A stretch of 64,000 bases of DNA from Lepisosteus oculatus (GCF_040954835.1 NC_090707.1:22152570-22216569), one strand, 5' to 3'; counted from the first letter of the stretch, positions 20,848 to 31,988 are shown. Program-made: numbers and translations. Notes: generated by a model from the sequence alone, not told the origin.

Positions 20848-21362
20848 TACTTACACTTATATAGCAATTTTCTGGACACACCATTCAAAGTGCTTTACAG
20901 TTAATTGGGACTCCCCTCCAGCACCACCTGGATGATGCACCAGAACACTCACCACAAATCAGCTATCAGTGGGGAGGAGAACAGAGTGATGAAGCCAATC
21001 CATGGATGGGGATTATTGGGAGGCAATGATTGGTAAAGGCCAATGGGAAATTTGGCCAGGACGCTGGGGTTACACCCCTACTCCTTTCAAGAAACGCCCT
21101 GGGATGACTACACAGAGTCAAGATCTTGATTTTACGTCTCATCTGAATGATGGTGCCCTTGTACATTATAGCGTCCCTGTCACTATACTTTGGCATTAGG
21201 ACCCATGCAGACCGTAGGGTGAGCGCCCCCTACTGGCCCCACTAACACCACTTTCAGCTGCAACTTTTTCCCAGGAGGTCTTCTATCCCGGTACTGATTA
21301 GGTTCACACCTGCTTAGCTTCAGTGGGTTGTCAGTTGTAAATTGCAGGGTGATGGCATCTTT
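20808..21362 (-). mobile_element. 5S-derived SINE, near full length
   Basis: Starts with a (TAA)n run, then 'acttatatagcaattttctg', 'caaagtgctttacag', 'cagctatcagtggggaggag', 'tttggccaggacgctggggt', and ends in the complement of the 5S-derived head ('cacacctgcttagcttcagt', 21310-21330). Confidence 0.9.
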
Positions 21363-21741
21363 CACAGATGATTCTAAGTAATTCCTCATATCCTCAGGTT
21401 TTCTCAATACCTTTGAAGGAGTTTGAATCACATTCCCTCTAGCCATCATCTTGTCATCCTTTTCCCTATGAACATGCAATATATCATTCTTGTACATAGC
21501 ATTATTGTCTATGATGTTTTTTTCTATGGCAGTTAGTGTGGCGGATTAAAAAGTGCAAATAAAATGCTGGGATAGGTAGTCAAAAGCATAAACTTTAAAC
21601 CAAGGGTTTTTATATGCTCCATTAGTTAGACATCAGTTAGATCACTGTGTATAGTTTTCATCACTGTGTTACAAAAATATATTGTTGCCCTGGAATCAAT
21701 CCACTGAAAAGTGGGCATGCAAATTGTCATTTTAAAGTAAT
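21363..21741. other. no recognisable feature
   Basis: Nothing recognised. Confidence 0.4.
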
Positions 21742-22120
21742 ATTATTCACTGTGTGATTAAAAGAACCAAATCTCTTTAGTTTTGAAAACAGTGGACTAT
21801 AAGGAACTTGATTCAGGTAGTCAAGATCCTCAAAAGTAATGACAAAGTCAACCCAGAGCTTTTTCAGGATCAACAGTGAAACATGAACCATAGGATACAG
21901 CTGGAAAAAAAGTTGACGTGCATGTAACATGGCACAGGAAGAACTTCTTTACATTTTGAGTTGTGGAACAAACTACAGTTGTTGATATTAATACACTGAG
22001 ATAATTTAAGAAAGAGGAAATAATGAAAAAGAACATCAGCTCGTTTGGCTACAAGGAACCCAGTTAGAAAAAAAAAGGGCCAGATGATCTTCTCTTGTTT
22101 GTTGTATTCCTTATGTTATA
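21742..22120 (+). pseudogene. CR1-like LINE ORF2 C-terminal remnant
   Basis: 'atgacaaagtcaacccagag', 'caggatcaacagtgaaacat', 'ttctttacattttgagttgt' and 'ggaacaaactacagttgttg' align module by module with 32250-32480. Read loosely, they give the '...KHFFT..VV.LWNKL...' end of CR1-group ORF2. Frames are destroyed. Confidence 0.6.
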
Positions 22121-22844
22121 ACTGTATGTTTTTAAACTTTTAGAAGCATTACCTGCACAATAATAAAAATACAACAATTCCCACTGAAATCTGACCCAAT
22201 CGGCAGCTATTATTTGTATTAAGATACACATTTCCTTTAAATTGTAGCTTGCATATACTGTACATAGAGCCTATGTGGATAGGATTGGGGCAAGCCTGTC
22301 TTTCTCTCTTCCAGTCATGTCTGTTTCTCAAAGTTAACTTAAAGTGTCTTCCTGTTGTTGAACCTTTGCAACTGTGAATTTTGCTAAGGACAGACCTGTT
22401 ATGAAAGTCAGATGTGTCATGTAAAAGGTGTGTCATAGGAAATATTTCATGACAGGAAAAGCTTTCAACAAAGAACACAAGAAGTGCAGTAAGAGACAAT
22501 GCTTATGTTAAGGTTCAGGGGGTTGAAAAATGCAACAGCTGTCCTAGTCAAAACAAAAAATTAATACAGGCAATTAAACGTAATTATAACATCAGAAAGA
22601 CAAACTTAAAATAAGAAAAATAACCAGCTCTGGTTAGAACATAATATGTATGAAATGTATTTCACTGTATGTATTTTCTTACTTTTTTTTAGATGTAGGC
22701 ATTTCATTGGACGAAAGGTCTTGATGTTTTGTGATATGTGACTTTAACATTTTACATTATTTTTTATTGGAACAATACCTTAACTTCAGTTTTGTGAAAA
22801 CATATTCTCTTTCATCAAAGCTTCAGACATAGTCTATACAGTAG
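22121..22844. other. no recognisable feature
   Basis: AT-rich, no supported feature. Confidence 0.4.
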
Positions 22845-23440
22845 CTATCCAAAGTGTTCAGCCTCTTGGACCTTTACATATTTTATTGTAGTACAATGTG
22901 AAGTCGTAATGAATTCTAACTTCGAGAAAGTGCTCTACACAAAACACTATATAATGTTAAAGTGAAAACATTCTACAGATAATCCTAATGATAATAATCC
23001 TAATTATGAATGATAAATATAAAATAGAATATAACTGATTTCATAATTATTTACCCCCCTTTCCTATGACTAAATGTGTTTCTCATGAGTTCAGGATATA
23101 TATACCTGACTCTTGGAGGCTCCACAGTTGATTAGTATATCTCCCAATTAAAATTACATCATAAATATAAAAGAACAGTCAAAGCAAATACAGAATAGGG
23201 TTAATGAGCAGCACAAATCAGAAGAAGGGTATAAAAAATGTGAATCTGTGTAGAACAAAGTGTCCTAAAAAAAACTCAGTATAGGGTTAATGAGCAGCAC
23301 AAATCAGAAGAAGGGTATAAAAAATGTGAATCTGTGTAGAACAAAGTGTCCTAAAAAAAACTCAGTATCCCAAAAAAATTTTCTGGAATGGCCCAATCAA
23401 AACCTGGACCTTAATGTCTCCAAGAAGATTCATGACTGTA
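22845..23440 (+). pseudogene. decayed Tc1-like transposon
   Basis: The left part 'aagtgttcagcctcttggac', 'attttattgtagtacaatgt' is a Tc1-type terminal region. 'cataaatataaaagaacagt' and 'agcacaaatcagaagaaggg' are transposase-coding remains. 'tggaatggcccaatcaaaac' near 23383 reads like the 'WPxQSPDLN' catalytic region. Most of the gene is deleted and an 86-bp segment is exactly duplicated (23195-23366). Confidence 0.7.
23195..23366 (+). repeat. exact 86-bp tandem duplication
   Basis: 23195-23280 and 23281-23366 are identical, both running from 'atagggttaatgagcagcac' to 'ctaaaaaaaactcagt'. It lies inside a decayed Tc1. Confidence 0.95.
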
Positions 23441-24164
23441 ATATTTATTGAGAACATCCAGGGCATTATTATTTTCTGCATGGACATCCATGGACTAGCA
23501 TTTGAGCATTTTTCTGAATGAAATATGTTTTGTTTAATATGGCCACATATTACTACCAAATTAATGCTGTATTCATGAATGTGAATGTGATGTTTCATTT
23601 CTACAGACTTGACTTTAAGCAGAGTTTTACAGATGTTATCTCTGATAATTACACTACAACACATACAAGCTCACAAAAGAAAAAAAATAATTGAGTTTTA
23701 AAAGATCAAATGAAAGTTAAAGGATTTTAATGTTACTTCTGCATAGTCACATTGTTGTAAGTCAGTTAAAAAATTCAAGCCTAATGTTAACAGTTTGGTT
23801 ACAAGAAATAATTGTAAAAAACCTAAAAGAATGACTTCCTTGTGACTTAGTGTAACATATGATAAACTGCCCACATTTTCATTTTGACCATGATTCCTTC
23901 TGCTTTTAGCTTTTGCTGTAAACAAACGTAACAATTTCAACACTTTTGGGATAGTAGATTGTCTGGTTTGGTTCCCATGTAATCACCAGTATGTATTCAC
24001 AAGCCAGCTTGCAAAAACACATTGGATTAAAGGTATCTTCACATATTTGTTGTTTTTCTTTGTTTTTCCTGTATATCCTAGTCTACACAAAACATCTACT
24101 GTGAGTTAAACTACGGTTGGGAGAGAGATAACAGTTAAGTAAGTTACTATATTAAGCAGAGGTT
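23441..24164. other. no recognisable feature
   Basis: Nothing recognised. Confidence 0.4.
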
Positions 24165-24246
24165 AATTATATGCTGAAAAACAAAAAAAATACTTAAAGG
24201 TTCACACTTGAAGAAGGCCTTACAGCTAAAATATTCTGTTTTTTGT
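24165..24246. mobile_element. degenerate fold-back PLE tail
   Basis: 'atatgctgaaaaacaaaaaa' is followed by 'cacacttgaagaaggcctta' and 'cagctaaaatattctgtttt'. The first is the tail's 'catgctgaaaa' on one strand; the second is its 'cacctgaagaaggctcc' side on the other, as in 59646-59838. Confidence 0.5.
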
Positions 24247-24869
24247 ATACTGTTTTCTGTATACTATCCTTGTTTTATAGTGCTGTGGTGCTATGAACAT
24301 TTATGACTAAAACACGTGTTCTTTTATTAAGCCTGGAAACCATGGGAATAATAAAAACATGGATTAAGTCAAACTTTGCAAAATGCAGACTTGTAAAAAT
24401 ACACTTTAGCCATCATTTCCTTTTAATTTTTAAAATTAATGTAAATGGAAAATTAATGTAAATTGGCTTTCAGATGAATATAGACCACAGACTATACCAA
24501 ACACAAAACAGAACAAAGAGGGACAAATAAATAATTTTCAGATACTTGTTTCTTCAAGCACAGCAATAACAATGTAGTTTTCGTTGTGGTTTGTGGTTTT
24601 CTTTGTGGCATATTGTTTTCTTCATTCAGGTGCAATAACTTTCATATGGCCTAAATACTGTATACTGCAACAGCTTATTTTAATAGTCTCTCCTTTTACA
24701 GGTCTAATTAATATAAGTACAAATAGCTAGATGAACCGAATGGCTACATTATAACCATTCTTATGATCTTACATTTCATAGGTATTTTGACACTTTCAGG
24801 AGTGGCTGAAGAGACCAGTAAAGAATTATGATGTTACAAAAATGGTGAAAATCAGGAATTGACTGAGTA
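24247..24869. other. no recognisable feature
   Basis: Nothing recognised. Confidence 0.4.
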
Positions 24870-25165
24870 GTTTAGTCCAGTGTGCACTTCCAGGTAGTAT
24901 GCCAGATGACCCTGGAAATTGGTTGTGTGCACTGAAAAATTGAGAATGAAAAATTGAATGCTTAAAAATTATGTACATTTTTCATCTTGTAATTTATTAA
25001 ATCACTTTCAGAAAGCTTGAGACGGGTTTTCATATTTCCTATTTTAATAAAATTAGTTTATGTGTCAAATATGCAGCCTATGTACTTAGCTACATTGATA
25101 CAGCATGTGCTAAATACTTGAGTGCTCATACCCCACTTGAGCTTTCAGAGACGCAGCTCAGCACC
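24870..25165 (+). mobile_element. hAT fragment related to the 38.6-kb element
   Basis: 'gtgtgcactgaaaaat', then after an insertion 'gagacgggttttcatatttc' and 'caaatatgcagcctatgtac' match 38729-38800 of the hAT element ('gcgtgcgctgaaaaatcggg', 'ggacgggttttcatattttg', 'cgaatacgcagcctacgtac'). No coding part is retained. Confidence 0.7.
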
Positions 25166-25286
25166 AACAGAACAAGCTGAAACGAATACACGCCAAAAGT
25201 ACTGATGCCAGATCCGATAGATCACGCACACCCACTGAAAACAATGAGGATTATACATCGGTCACTAGGGTTACCATATTTGAACA

Positions 25287-25440
25287 TAAAAAAGAGCAAG
25301 TAATATATTTATTCCATGCTGAAAACACAACATTTCGGCAGTGAAGCCTTCTTAAAGTATAAGAAAGACAGGGCAGACAGCAAAGATTAAAAATAGCACA
25401 GAAGAACAAAAGCTGGGAGAGGGGAGGAGGCAAGAGGGGC
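25287..25440 (-). mobile_element. PLE tail
   Basis: 'gagcaagtaatatatttatt', 'ccatgctgaaaacacaacat', 'ttcggcagtgaagccttctt' and 'agaaagacagggcagaca' match the reverse complement of the PLE tail. Confidence 0.85.
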
Positions 25441-25934
25441 AGAGAGGCAGAGAGGCCACTCAGGAAGTGGAGAGGGGTGAAGAAAGGTGTGAAGTCAAAT
25501 CGTGCATGAGAATATTAAGGTTTAAAAAAATGTACTGAAACAATAACATAGTTGTGTTTTTTGCATTTTCAATGCCTCTCAGTACACAAACATTCCTAAC
25601 ACCATCTTAAGGACAAGTAATTAACTAGACAATTAATTGTCAATTAATAACACTCCTTCAACAGGTACAAATAGACATGGTTACATTGCTTTTTTAATTT
25701 TTAAATAAATAAAAAATCTAAACTGGTGGTATAGAGAAAAACAACAATATTTTAAAAGATGTATATATTAAACAAAACTAAAATGAGCAAAAACAAAAAC
25801 TAATTTTTACAGTTATAATTAATAATTTCATTTCCTCAAGCCGAGCTATTGCATCCAACTTTCCCGCTAGATCCCTAAAACTGATCACCTTAATGCATGC
25901 GGAAGTGGACTTACTGTAAATATTTATAAAGGTG
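25441..25934. other. no recognisable feature
   Basis: AT-rich. Nothing recognised before the LINE begins. Confidence 0.4.
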
Positions 25935-26053
25935 AGACCAGTATCAAGCAGCGGAGGCATTTGTTTGTACATCAGTAAGCGTTGGTGCAACACCATGGTC
26001 GTGAGAGAAAGTGTTTGTGAGCCTGACATTGAACTTTTATCAATTTCATTTTA
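25935..26053 (+). pseudogene. jockey/CR1-like LINE, endonuclease part
   Basis: The frame 'SSGGICLYISKRWCNTMVV' and 'ESVCEPDIELLSISF' is the central APE endonuclease region of a fish jockey-group LINE. It is cut at 26054 by the inverted-repeat element ending at 27271 and continues from 27274. Confidence 0.85.
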
Positions 26054-26204
26054 TACAGAAGCGCATTGCTGCCACCAAGGAAACAAAAAATTCTCACCCT
26101 TATCTCGTATCCCTTAAACATACATTATCTCAAATTATCTCTTAATAATGACACATTAATTCTCGCATGCTTTATGTGAGCATAATTGTCATATATCACA
26201 TAGG

Positions 26205-26307
26205 TAGCTACGTCAGCATATGTAGGCTGCAAAGGAATACGTTGAAGGTTTATTCCATGCTGAAAAGAGAAAAAAAGTAAGTCTCTTTTCAGCATGGAAT
26301 AAATCTT
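26205..26307. mobile_element. fold-back PLE tail
   Basis: 'ggtagctacgtcagcatatg', 'taggctgcaaaggaatacg', then the perfect 22-bp arms 26249-26270 and 26282-26303 ('tttattccatgctgaaaaga...'), 11 bp apart. This is the same fold-back plan as 59646-59838. Confidence 0.8.
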
Positions 26308-26312
26308 TAATC

Positions 26313-26646
26313 TCCGTATCGTGCGGGTCTGGGACCTGGAATCACCTGGTCCCATTAAGGTTTTAATCTCTGTTCCCATTTCGCCAGTTCCGACCCGGTT
26401 CTAGTTTTTATCTTGTCTGTTTTTGGATGGACCTCCCGGTTTTGGAGTTTTGCTTTTACGTTTTGGATCCCCCCTTTGGATTTCTACTAGATTGTTTGCC
26501 CCGGACTCACCCCCCTGAACACCAGCGCACCAAGGACACGCCCCCCTATTTTGATCCCCGTTTCCTGCATGACACTTCCCCAGTGTTTTCTCACTATTTC
26601 GGATTGTGTCGTCCGCATATGGTCTGGAAAGAACTGTTTCGTTACA
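26313..26646 (+). mobile_element. LTR fragment (family of 16.0 and 40.5 kb)
   Basis: Matches the 3' two-thirds of the solo LTR family: 'atcttgtctgtttttggatg', 'ggttttggagttttgc', 'aacaccagcgcaccaaggac', 'gtcgtccgcatatggtct', ending 'cgttaca'. The 5' part is missing where the PLE fold-back abuts it. Confidence 0.75.
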
Positions 26647-26689
26647 TACTATAGCGCTTTTGGGTTCTCATGGGTTTGCGTCCTCATGG

Positions 26690-26875
26690 CTCCCACCTCA
26701 GGTCGACCTTCCACTGCTCAAGCTTGAACCCGGGTCCCCCGAGTCACTCGACAGGGAACCAGCCGGCAGAGCTAAAGGGAGATCTCCCCTCAGCCCGGCG
26801 GCTGAGGTCCCTGCTATTCACAGGGAAGGGCGGTGATGTCACCGTGCTGGCAACCAGCTCGCATAACCTGTAATG
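26690..26875 (-). mobile_element. tRNA-derived SINE (family C)
   Basis: The minus strand has 'tttagctctgccggctggtt' (A box) and 'gacccgggttcaagc' (B box), preceded by 'cacggtgacatcaccgccct'. The same arrangement is at 49545-49745 on the plus strand. Confidence 0.7.
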
Positions 26876-27273
26876 TTGGTCATGTCCGTTACAATACCTA
26901 TATGGCCATTTGCGAACCTACAGTATTAAGCAGTGGAACTGATTGCACATGTAACTGTTCATAATGGAACCATCATTGCTTTGATCTCTAAATCCCACAA
27001 AACTGGGCCTCATGCTTGTAATGATTCTGTTCATATTTGCTAAAAATTGTAAGATTTCATTATGACTAAACCCCAGTCAAAATCTGTACAAATTCTGCAG
27101 CACTGGACACAATCATTAAACCAAACGTGCTAGCCAAGTTCACCGTAGTTTCTACATGCATTCTGTGCACAACGTAACAGGTTGTACATACACTGACATA
27201 AGCATTGCTATCTCGTAATTATGAGATAAGGGGGCACATTTTTTTCCCTTGGTGGCAGCAAGGTGCTTCTGTA

Positions 27274-28875
27274 ATTTTACCTCCCTTGAGAGTTTCCTCA
27301 AATTTCTGTAACTGTGGTCTATATTCATCTGAAAGCCAATGCTATCAGGACAGCAGAGCAAATTGCGCAGACTGTTCAACACTTTCAAAACAACTTCCCC
27401 GATGCTCCAAATTTCATCATGGGAGATTTCAAACACTGCTCCCTGCAGAAGTCACCAATGTCCATCAATGTTACCTGCCCTACAAAGCATAAGAGGGACA
27501 TAATATTGGACCTGTGTTACTGATCAGTTAAGAAACCTAACCAATCTGTCGTCAAAACACCACTGGGATCTGACCACAATGCTGTGCATTTGGTTCCAAC
27601 CTATAAAATGGCCCTGAAGAGATGTAAAGCCAAGTGCAGTGGTGCTGGTCTGGACCAAGGACTCCATACAGGGACTGCAGGATTGCCACGAGTGCACAGA
27701 CAGGGACATGTTTAAGCACATGTGTGACAGCTACTGTATGTGGCATCTTTTCTTTTATTTTTCAGAAGTCATTAACTCAACAAAACGTTCCTAAGGTGTG
27801 GAAATAATCAGTTGTCCTCTCAGTAGCTAAAGTCAAACCTCCCAGTTCACTCAATGATTACAGACCAGTAGCCCTCACCTCTACTGAAAAGTTATGAAAA
27901 GTTTTGACCAGATTGTGAAAAATGGGATTGTGGCCAAAGTACAGGATCAGCTAGATCCATTCCAGTTTGGTTACAGAGCAGGTAGGGGGGTGGAAGATGC
28001 TACAGCATGCATTCTCAATCTTGTCCTCCAACACATTGGAGGAAACAAGACACATGCTAGACTGCTGTTTGTGGAATTCTCCTCTCTATTTAATTGCAAC
28101 CTCACCTACTGGCTGCTAAATTATTGTCAAACTTTGATCTCTATCTTGATCAAACTTGGTCTCAATCTTGGGCTACTGATTTCTTGACGGAGCCCAGAAG
28201 GTGAGAGCCAACAATGTTTTATCCAACAAAAATCATTCCTCTACTGGGTGCGCAAGTCTGTGCATTGTCTCCCTTACTCTTTGTCCTATACAAATGATTG
28301 CAAGAGCTATCACCACTAAAGACACATAATTGAATTTGCAGAAGACTCTGTCAGTGTTAGCCTGCTGCAAGCAAATGAGTGGAGCCACGGACCAATCGTT
28401 GATGAGTTTACCACCTGGTGTGAACAAAACTTCCTCAAGCTAAATGTGTCCAATACCAAAAACATGATAACTGACTTCAGGAAAAACACCCCCACTCCCA
28501 CCCCAACCTACAGTACATCGGGGGAGATTTAGTGGAGCTAGTGGAATAATACAAGTACTCAGGGACTGTTCTGGACTTCAAGATCAATTTTGAAGCCAAT
28601 ACTGACCTGATCCTCAAATAAGGTCAACTGCGTCTTTTTTTCTTAAGGAAGCTTAAGTATTTTAAGGTTGATGATTCATTGTTGATTTTGTTCTATTGGC
28701 CCTTCCTTGAATCTGTTCTAACTTTTACCCTGATCTGCTGGTTTAGCAACTTGAATCTGAGAAGCAAGAACAAACTGGGCAGTCTTTGAAAATATGTCAC
28801 TGGTGCTGATCTTCCAGCCTTCTCCTCCATCTATCATTCACGTGTTTTGCATAAAGCAAACATGTTTACTTCTAT
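27274..28875 (+). pseudogene. jockey/CR1-like LINE, endonuclease end and RT
   Basis: Resumes the element from 25935: 'VTVVYIHLKANA', 'FQNNFPDAPNFIMGDF', 'DIILDLCY'. RT follows: 'LNDYRPVALTST' (about 27855), 'DPFQFGYRAGRGVEDATA' and 'ILNLVLQHIGGNKTHARLL' (27950-28070), a decayed catalytic region, 'FTTWCEQNFLKLNVSNTK' (about 28408-28460) and 'ITDFRKN'. Multiple stops and frameshifts make it inactive. In the region that would carry the YxDD box the frame is broken. Confidence 0.85.
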
Positions 28876-29675
28876 TTTGTGGCCTTCTATATTCTCATTC
28901 CATTCTTCTATTTACTTCTCTTATCGAGTGGTAACATGACCAGCTGGTGATTGTCTGGAAATCCCCAAGCTGGGGAAACTTATCTCTTTAAGAGTAAAAA
29001 ATAATTTGGGTTATACATGAAAAGCAAATGTGAAAATACCCTGAAAAAGGAAATATGACGGTATTACTTTAAAGCTAGAACAATAAAATCAGAAACAGAG
29101 AGATAGAAGAGACTACTGAAAAACATGTATTCATATTTACACATTATTGGCATGTTGCAGACAATGTGGGCAAGCAATTAAAAAGACAAACAAAATGTAA
29201 GGTACAGTACATTGTAAGATCTTGACAGAAGAGAATCAGATTTGCATGTAACCAGGTCCACCCCTATACTGGCCCAAAACATAGAATGTACAGTATGAGT
29301 AAAACACTCAAGTAACCCTCCCATATATGATAATTAAAGTACTAATGCATTGTGTTTAAGTTAATAAAAAAACATTCATCAACTAAAACAGACATCGGTA
29401 ATCACAAACTTATACAGTACTAGTCAGCTAGAATAAAAAAAACAAAATGTGTCCAGCGGCTGCCTGTACCTTCTCTCTGCCTCTGTGTATGCCCCACTGT
29501 AAAGGAAAGGCCAATTAAACCATCTGTGAGCCTGCAAAGTTGTCTCCAGCCTGTCATTGTCCACACCACAGACAAGAGCACAGGAACATTCGTTGCAATA
29601 GAAAAATAAGACCACATTGAGATGCAGGTGGTGGGTAGTGGGCAGGGATAGGCTCATTCACTACCTAGATTCCCC
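28876..29675. other. no recognisable feature
   Basis: AT-rich; no gene recognised. Confidence 0.4.
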
Positions 29676-29808
29676 TTATGTTCCTAGTCTTCTTCTTCTT
29701 CTTCTTCTTTTTCACAGCCTTAGTCCCAGACTGTCCTGGGGTCAGCTGCTTTGGTTGCTCTTCTCCATTTGTCTCTGTCGAGCACATCTTCCTCACTCAC
29801 TTCACATA

Positions 29809-31400
29809 CAGTGCCTTGCGAAAGTATTCGGCCCCCTTGAACTTTTCAACCTTTTGCCACATTTCAGGCTTCAAACATAAAGATATAATTTTTTTATTTT
29901 ATGTGAAGAATCACCAACAAGTGGGACACAATTGTGAAGTGGAACGAAATCTATTGGATTTTTGAAACTTTTTTAACTAATAAAAAAATGAAAAGTGGGG
30001 CGTGCAAAATTATTCGGCCCCCTTGCGTTAATACTTTGTAGAGCCACCTTTTGCTGCGATTACAGCTGCAAGTCGCTTGGGGTATGTCTCTATCAGTTTT
30101 GCACATCGAGAGACTGAAATTCTTGCCCATTCTTCCTTGCAAAACAGCTCGAGCTCAGTGAGGTTGGATGGAGAGCGTTTGTGAACAGCAGTTTTCAGCT
30201 CTTTCCACAGATTCTCGATTGGATTCAGGTCTGGACTTTGACTTGGCCATTCAAACACCTGGATACGTTTATTTGTGAACCATTCCTTTGTAGATTTTGC
30301 TGTATGTTTGGGATCATTGTCTTGTTGGAAGATAAATCTCCGTCCCAGTTTCAGGTCTTTTGCAGACTCCAACAGGTTTTCATCCAGAATGGTCCTGTAT
30401 TTGGCTGCATCCATCTTCCCCTCAATTTTAACCATCTTCCCTGTCCCGGCTGAAGAAAAGCAGGCCCAAACCATGATGCTGCCACCACCATGTTTGACAG
30501 TGGGGATGGTGTGTTGAGGGTGATGAGCTGTGTTGCTTTTACGCCAAACATATCGTTTTGCATTGTGGCCAAAAAGTTCGATTTTGGTTTCATCTGACCA
30601 GAGCACCTTCTTCCACATGTTTGGGGTGTCTCCCAGGTGGCTTGTGGCAAACTTTAGACGAGACTTTTTATGGATATCTTTGAGAAATGGCTTTCTTCTT
30701 GCCACTCTTCCATAAAGGCCAGATTTGTGCAGTGTAAGACTGATTGTTGTCCTATGGACAGACTCTCCCACCTCAGCTGTAGTTCTCTGCAGTTCATCCA
30801 GAGTGATCATGGGCCTCTTGGCTGCATCTCTGATCAGTCTTCTCCTTGTCTGAGCTGAAAGTTTAGAGGGATGGCCAGGTCTTGGTAGATTTGCAGTGGT
30901 CTGATACTCCTTCCATTTCAAGATGATCGCTTGCACAGTGCTCCTTGGGATGTTTGAAGCTTGGGAAATCTTTTTGTATCCAAATCCGGCTTTAAACTTC
31001 TCCACAACAGTATTACGGACCTGCCTGGTGTGTTCCTTTGTCTTCATGATGCTCTCTGCGCTTTCAACAGAACCTTGAGACTATCACAGAGCAGGTGCAT
31101 TTATACAGAGACTTGATTACACACAGGTGGATTCTATTTATCACCATCAGTCATTTAGGACAACATTGGATCATTCAGAGATCCTCGCTGAACTTCTGGA
31201 GTGAGTTTGCTGCACTTTCATTTTTTTATTAGTTAAAAAAGTTTCAAAAATCCAATAGATTTCGTTCCACTTCACAATTGTGTCCCACTTGTTGGTGATT
31301 CTTCACATAAAATAAAAAAATTATATCCTTATGTTTGAAGCCTGAAATGTGGCAAAAGGTTGAAAAGTTCAAGGGGGCCGAATACTTTCGCAAGGCACTG
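29809..31400 (-). mobile_element. complete Tc1/mariner-type transposon
   Basis: 1592 bp flanked by TA on both sides (29807-29808, 31401-31402). The terminal inverted repeats, 29809-29992 and 31217-31400, are 184 bp each and differ at one base that I can see. They begin 'cagtgccttgcgaaagtatt'. A single intact transposase lies between them on the minus strand. A second copy of 'attcggcccccttg' inside the left arm gives an IR/DR-like arrangement. Confidence 0.96.
30028..31047 (-). CDS. Tc1-type DD34E transposase, intact frame
   Basis: A 339-residue protein, the usual length for Tc1 transposases, that would bind the terminal repeats in the nucleus and move the element by cut and paste into TA sites. 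The N-terminal two-helix-turn-helix region spans about 1-115 ('GFGYKKISQASNIPRSTV', then the AT-hook-like 'PRPGHPSKLS'). The catalytic triad is D152 ('WSDETK'), D243 ('QQDNDPKHT') and E278 ('DLNPIENLWKELK'), with 34 residues between the second Asp and the Glu. The ATG at 31045-31047 starts the typical 'MKTKEHT'. No stop or frameshift is present, so by sequence it could be active. Confidence 0.96.
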   Translation of the reverse strand: MKTKEHTRQVRNTVVEKFKAGFGYKKISQASNIPRSTVQAIILKWKEYQTTANLPRPGHPSKLSAQTRRRLIRDAAKRPMITLDELQRTTAEVGESVHRTTISLTLHKSGLYGRVARRKPFLKDIHKKSRLKFATSHLGDTPNMWKKVLWSDETKIELFGHNAKRYVWRKSNTAHHPQHTIPTVKHGGGSIMVWACFSSAGTGKMVKIEGKMDAAKYRTILDENLLESAKDLKLGRRFIFQQDNDPKHTAKSTKEWFTNKRIQVFEWPSQSPDLNPIENLWKELKTAVHKRSPSNLTELELFCKEEWARISVSRCAKLIETYPKRLAAVIAAKGGSTKY

Positions 31401-31970
31401 TACCTCCATATCTTTTCTCACACAATCTATCCATCTCTTTCTAGGCCTGCCTCTTCCTCTGTTACCTTCCACCTCAAATTCCATTACCCTCTTTGTTACT
31501 TCCTCAACGTCCCTCCTCATGATATGTCCATACCACCGTAACCTCGCCTCTCGCATCTTCTCAACCACATCCACCACCCTACATCGTCTACGGATTTCTT
31601 CATTTCTGATCTTATCCTTCATTGAAATCTGCAGAATCCATCTCAACATCCTCATTTCAGTTCTTCTCATCAAGTTCTCTTCCCTCTTTCCAACTGCCAA
31701 GCATTCAGCTCCATATAGTAGTACAGGTCTAATCACAGTCTTGTACATTTTGCACTTTAACTTTCTGGGAATTTTCCTGTCACAGATTATTCCAGTTATT
31801 TCTCTCCACTTGTTCCATCCAGATTTCACTCTTTGTTTTACTGCCTCCAGTGTTTCTCCTCCCTTTACCAGTTTTGATCCAAGGTATTTAAAGTCATCAA
31901 CTTGTTTCAGTTTTCCTCCATTTGTCTCCTCAACATTGGTCATAGTATCTCCTCTTCTCTCCATTACCAT
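31401..31970 (-). pseudogene. RTE-like LINE RT C-terminal region
   Basis: An open frame reading 'VDDFKYLGSKLVKGGET', 'MYKTVIRPVLLYGAECL', 'RRTEMRMLRWILQISM', 'EARLRWYGHIMRRD' and 'GNRGRGRPRKRWIDCV'. These follow the catalytic core in RTE-group ORF2. The frame is open over about 190 codons, so the copy is fairly young. The last codons of the open frame are Tc1 sequence; the true end continues at 29808-29720. Confidence 0.88.
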
Positions 31971-31988
31971 TATTTATGTTCCTAGTCT

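Larger units (their letters stand above)
26056..27271. mobile_element. TA-flanked inverted-repeat element containing nested repeats
   Basis: The left end 'cagaagcgcattgctgccac' (26056) is the inverse of the right end '...ggtggcagcaaggtgcttctg' (27271), and the arms stay recognisable for about 55 bp ('caaggaaacaaaaaattctc'...'cccttatctcgta'). TA dinucleotides flank both ends. It interrupts the LINE endonuclease. No transposase was seen; the interior holds a PLE fold-back, an LTR fragment and a SINE, so it probably began as a small non-autonomous transposon. Confidence 0.65.
29691..31973 (-). mobile_element. 5'-truncated RTE-like LINE with a Tc1 inserted in it
   Basis: A 15-bp target duplication 'ttatgttcctagtct' lies at 29676-29690 and 31974-31988. 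On the minus strand the LINE starts near 31973 within the RT C-terminal region and ends in a (GAA)n tail at 29691. Without the Tc1 it is only about 690 bp. The coding frame stops at the Tc1 border (31401) and picks up again at 29808 in the same sense. Confidence 0.9.
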
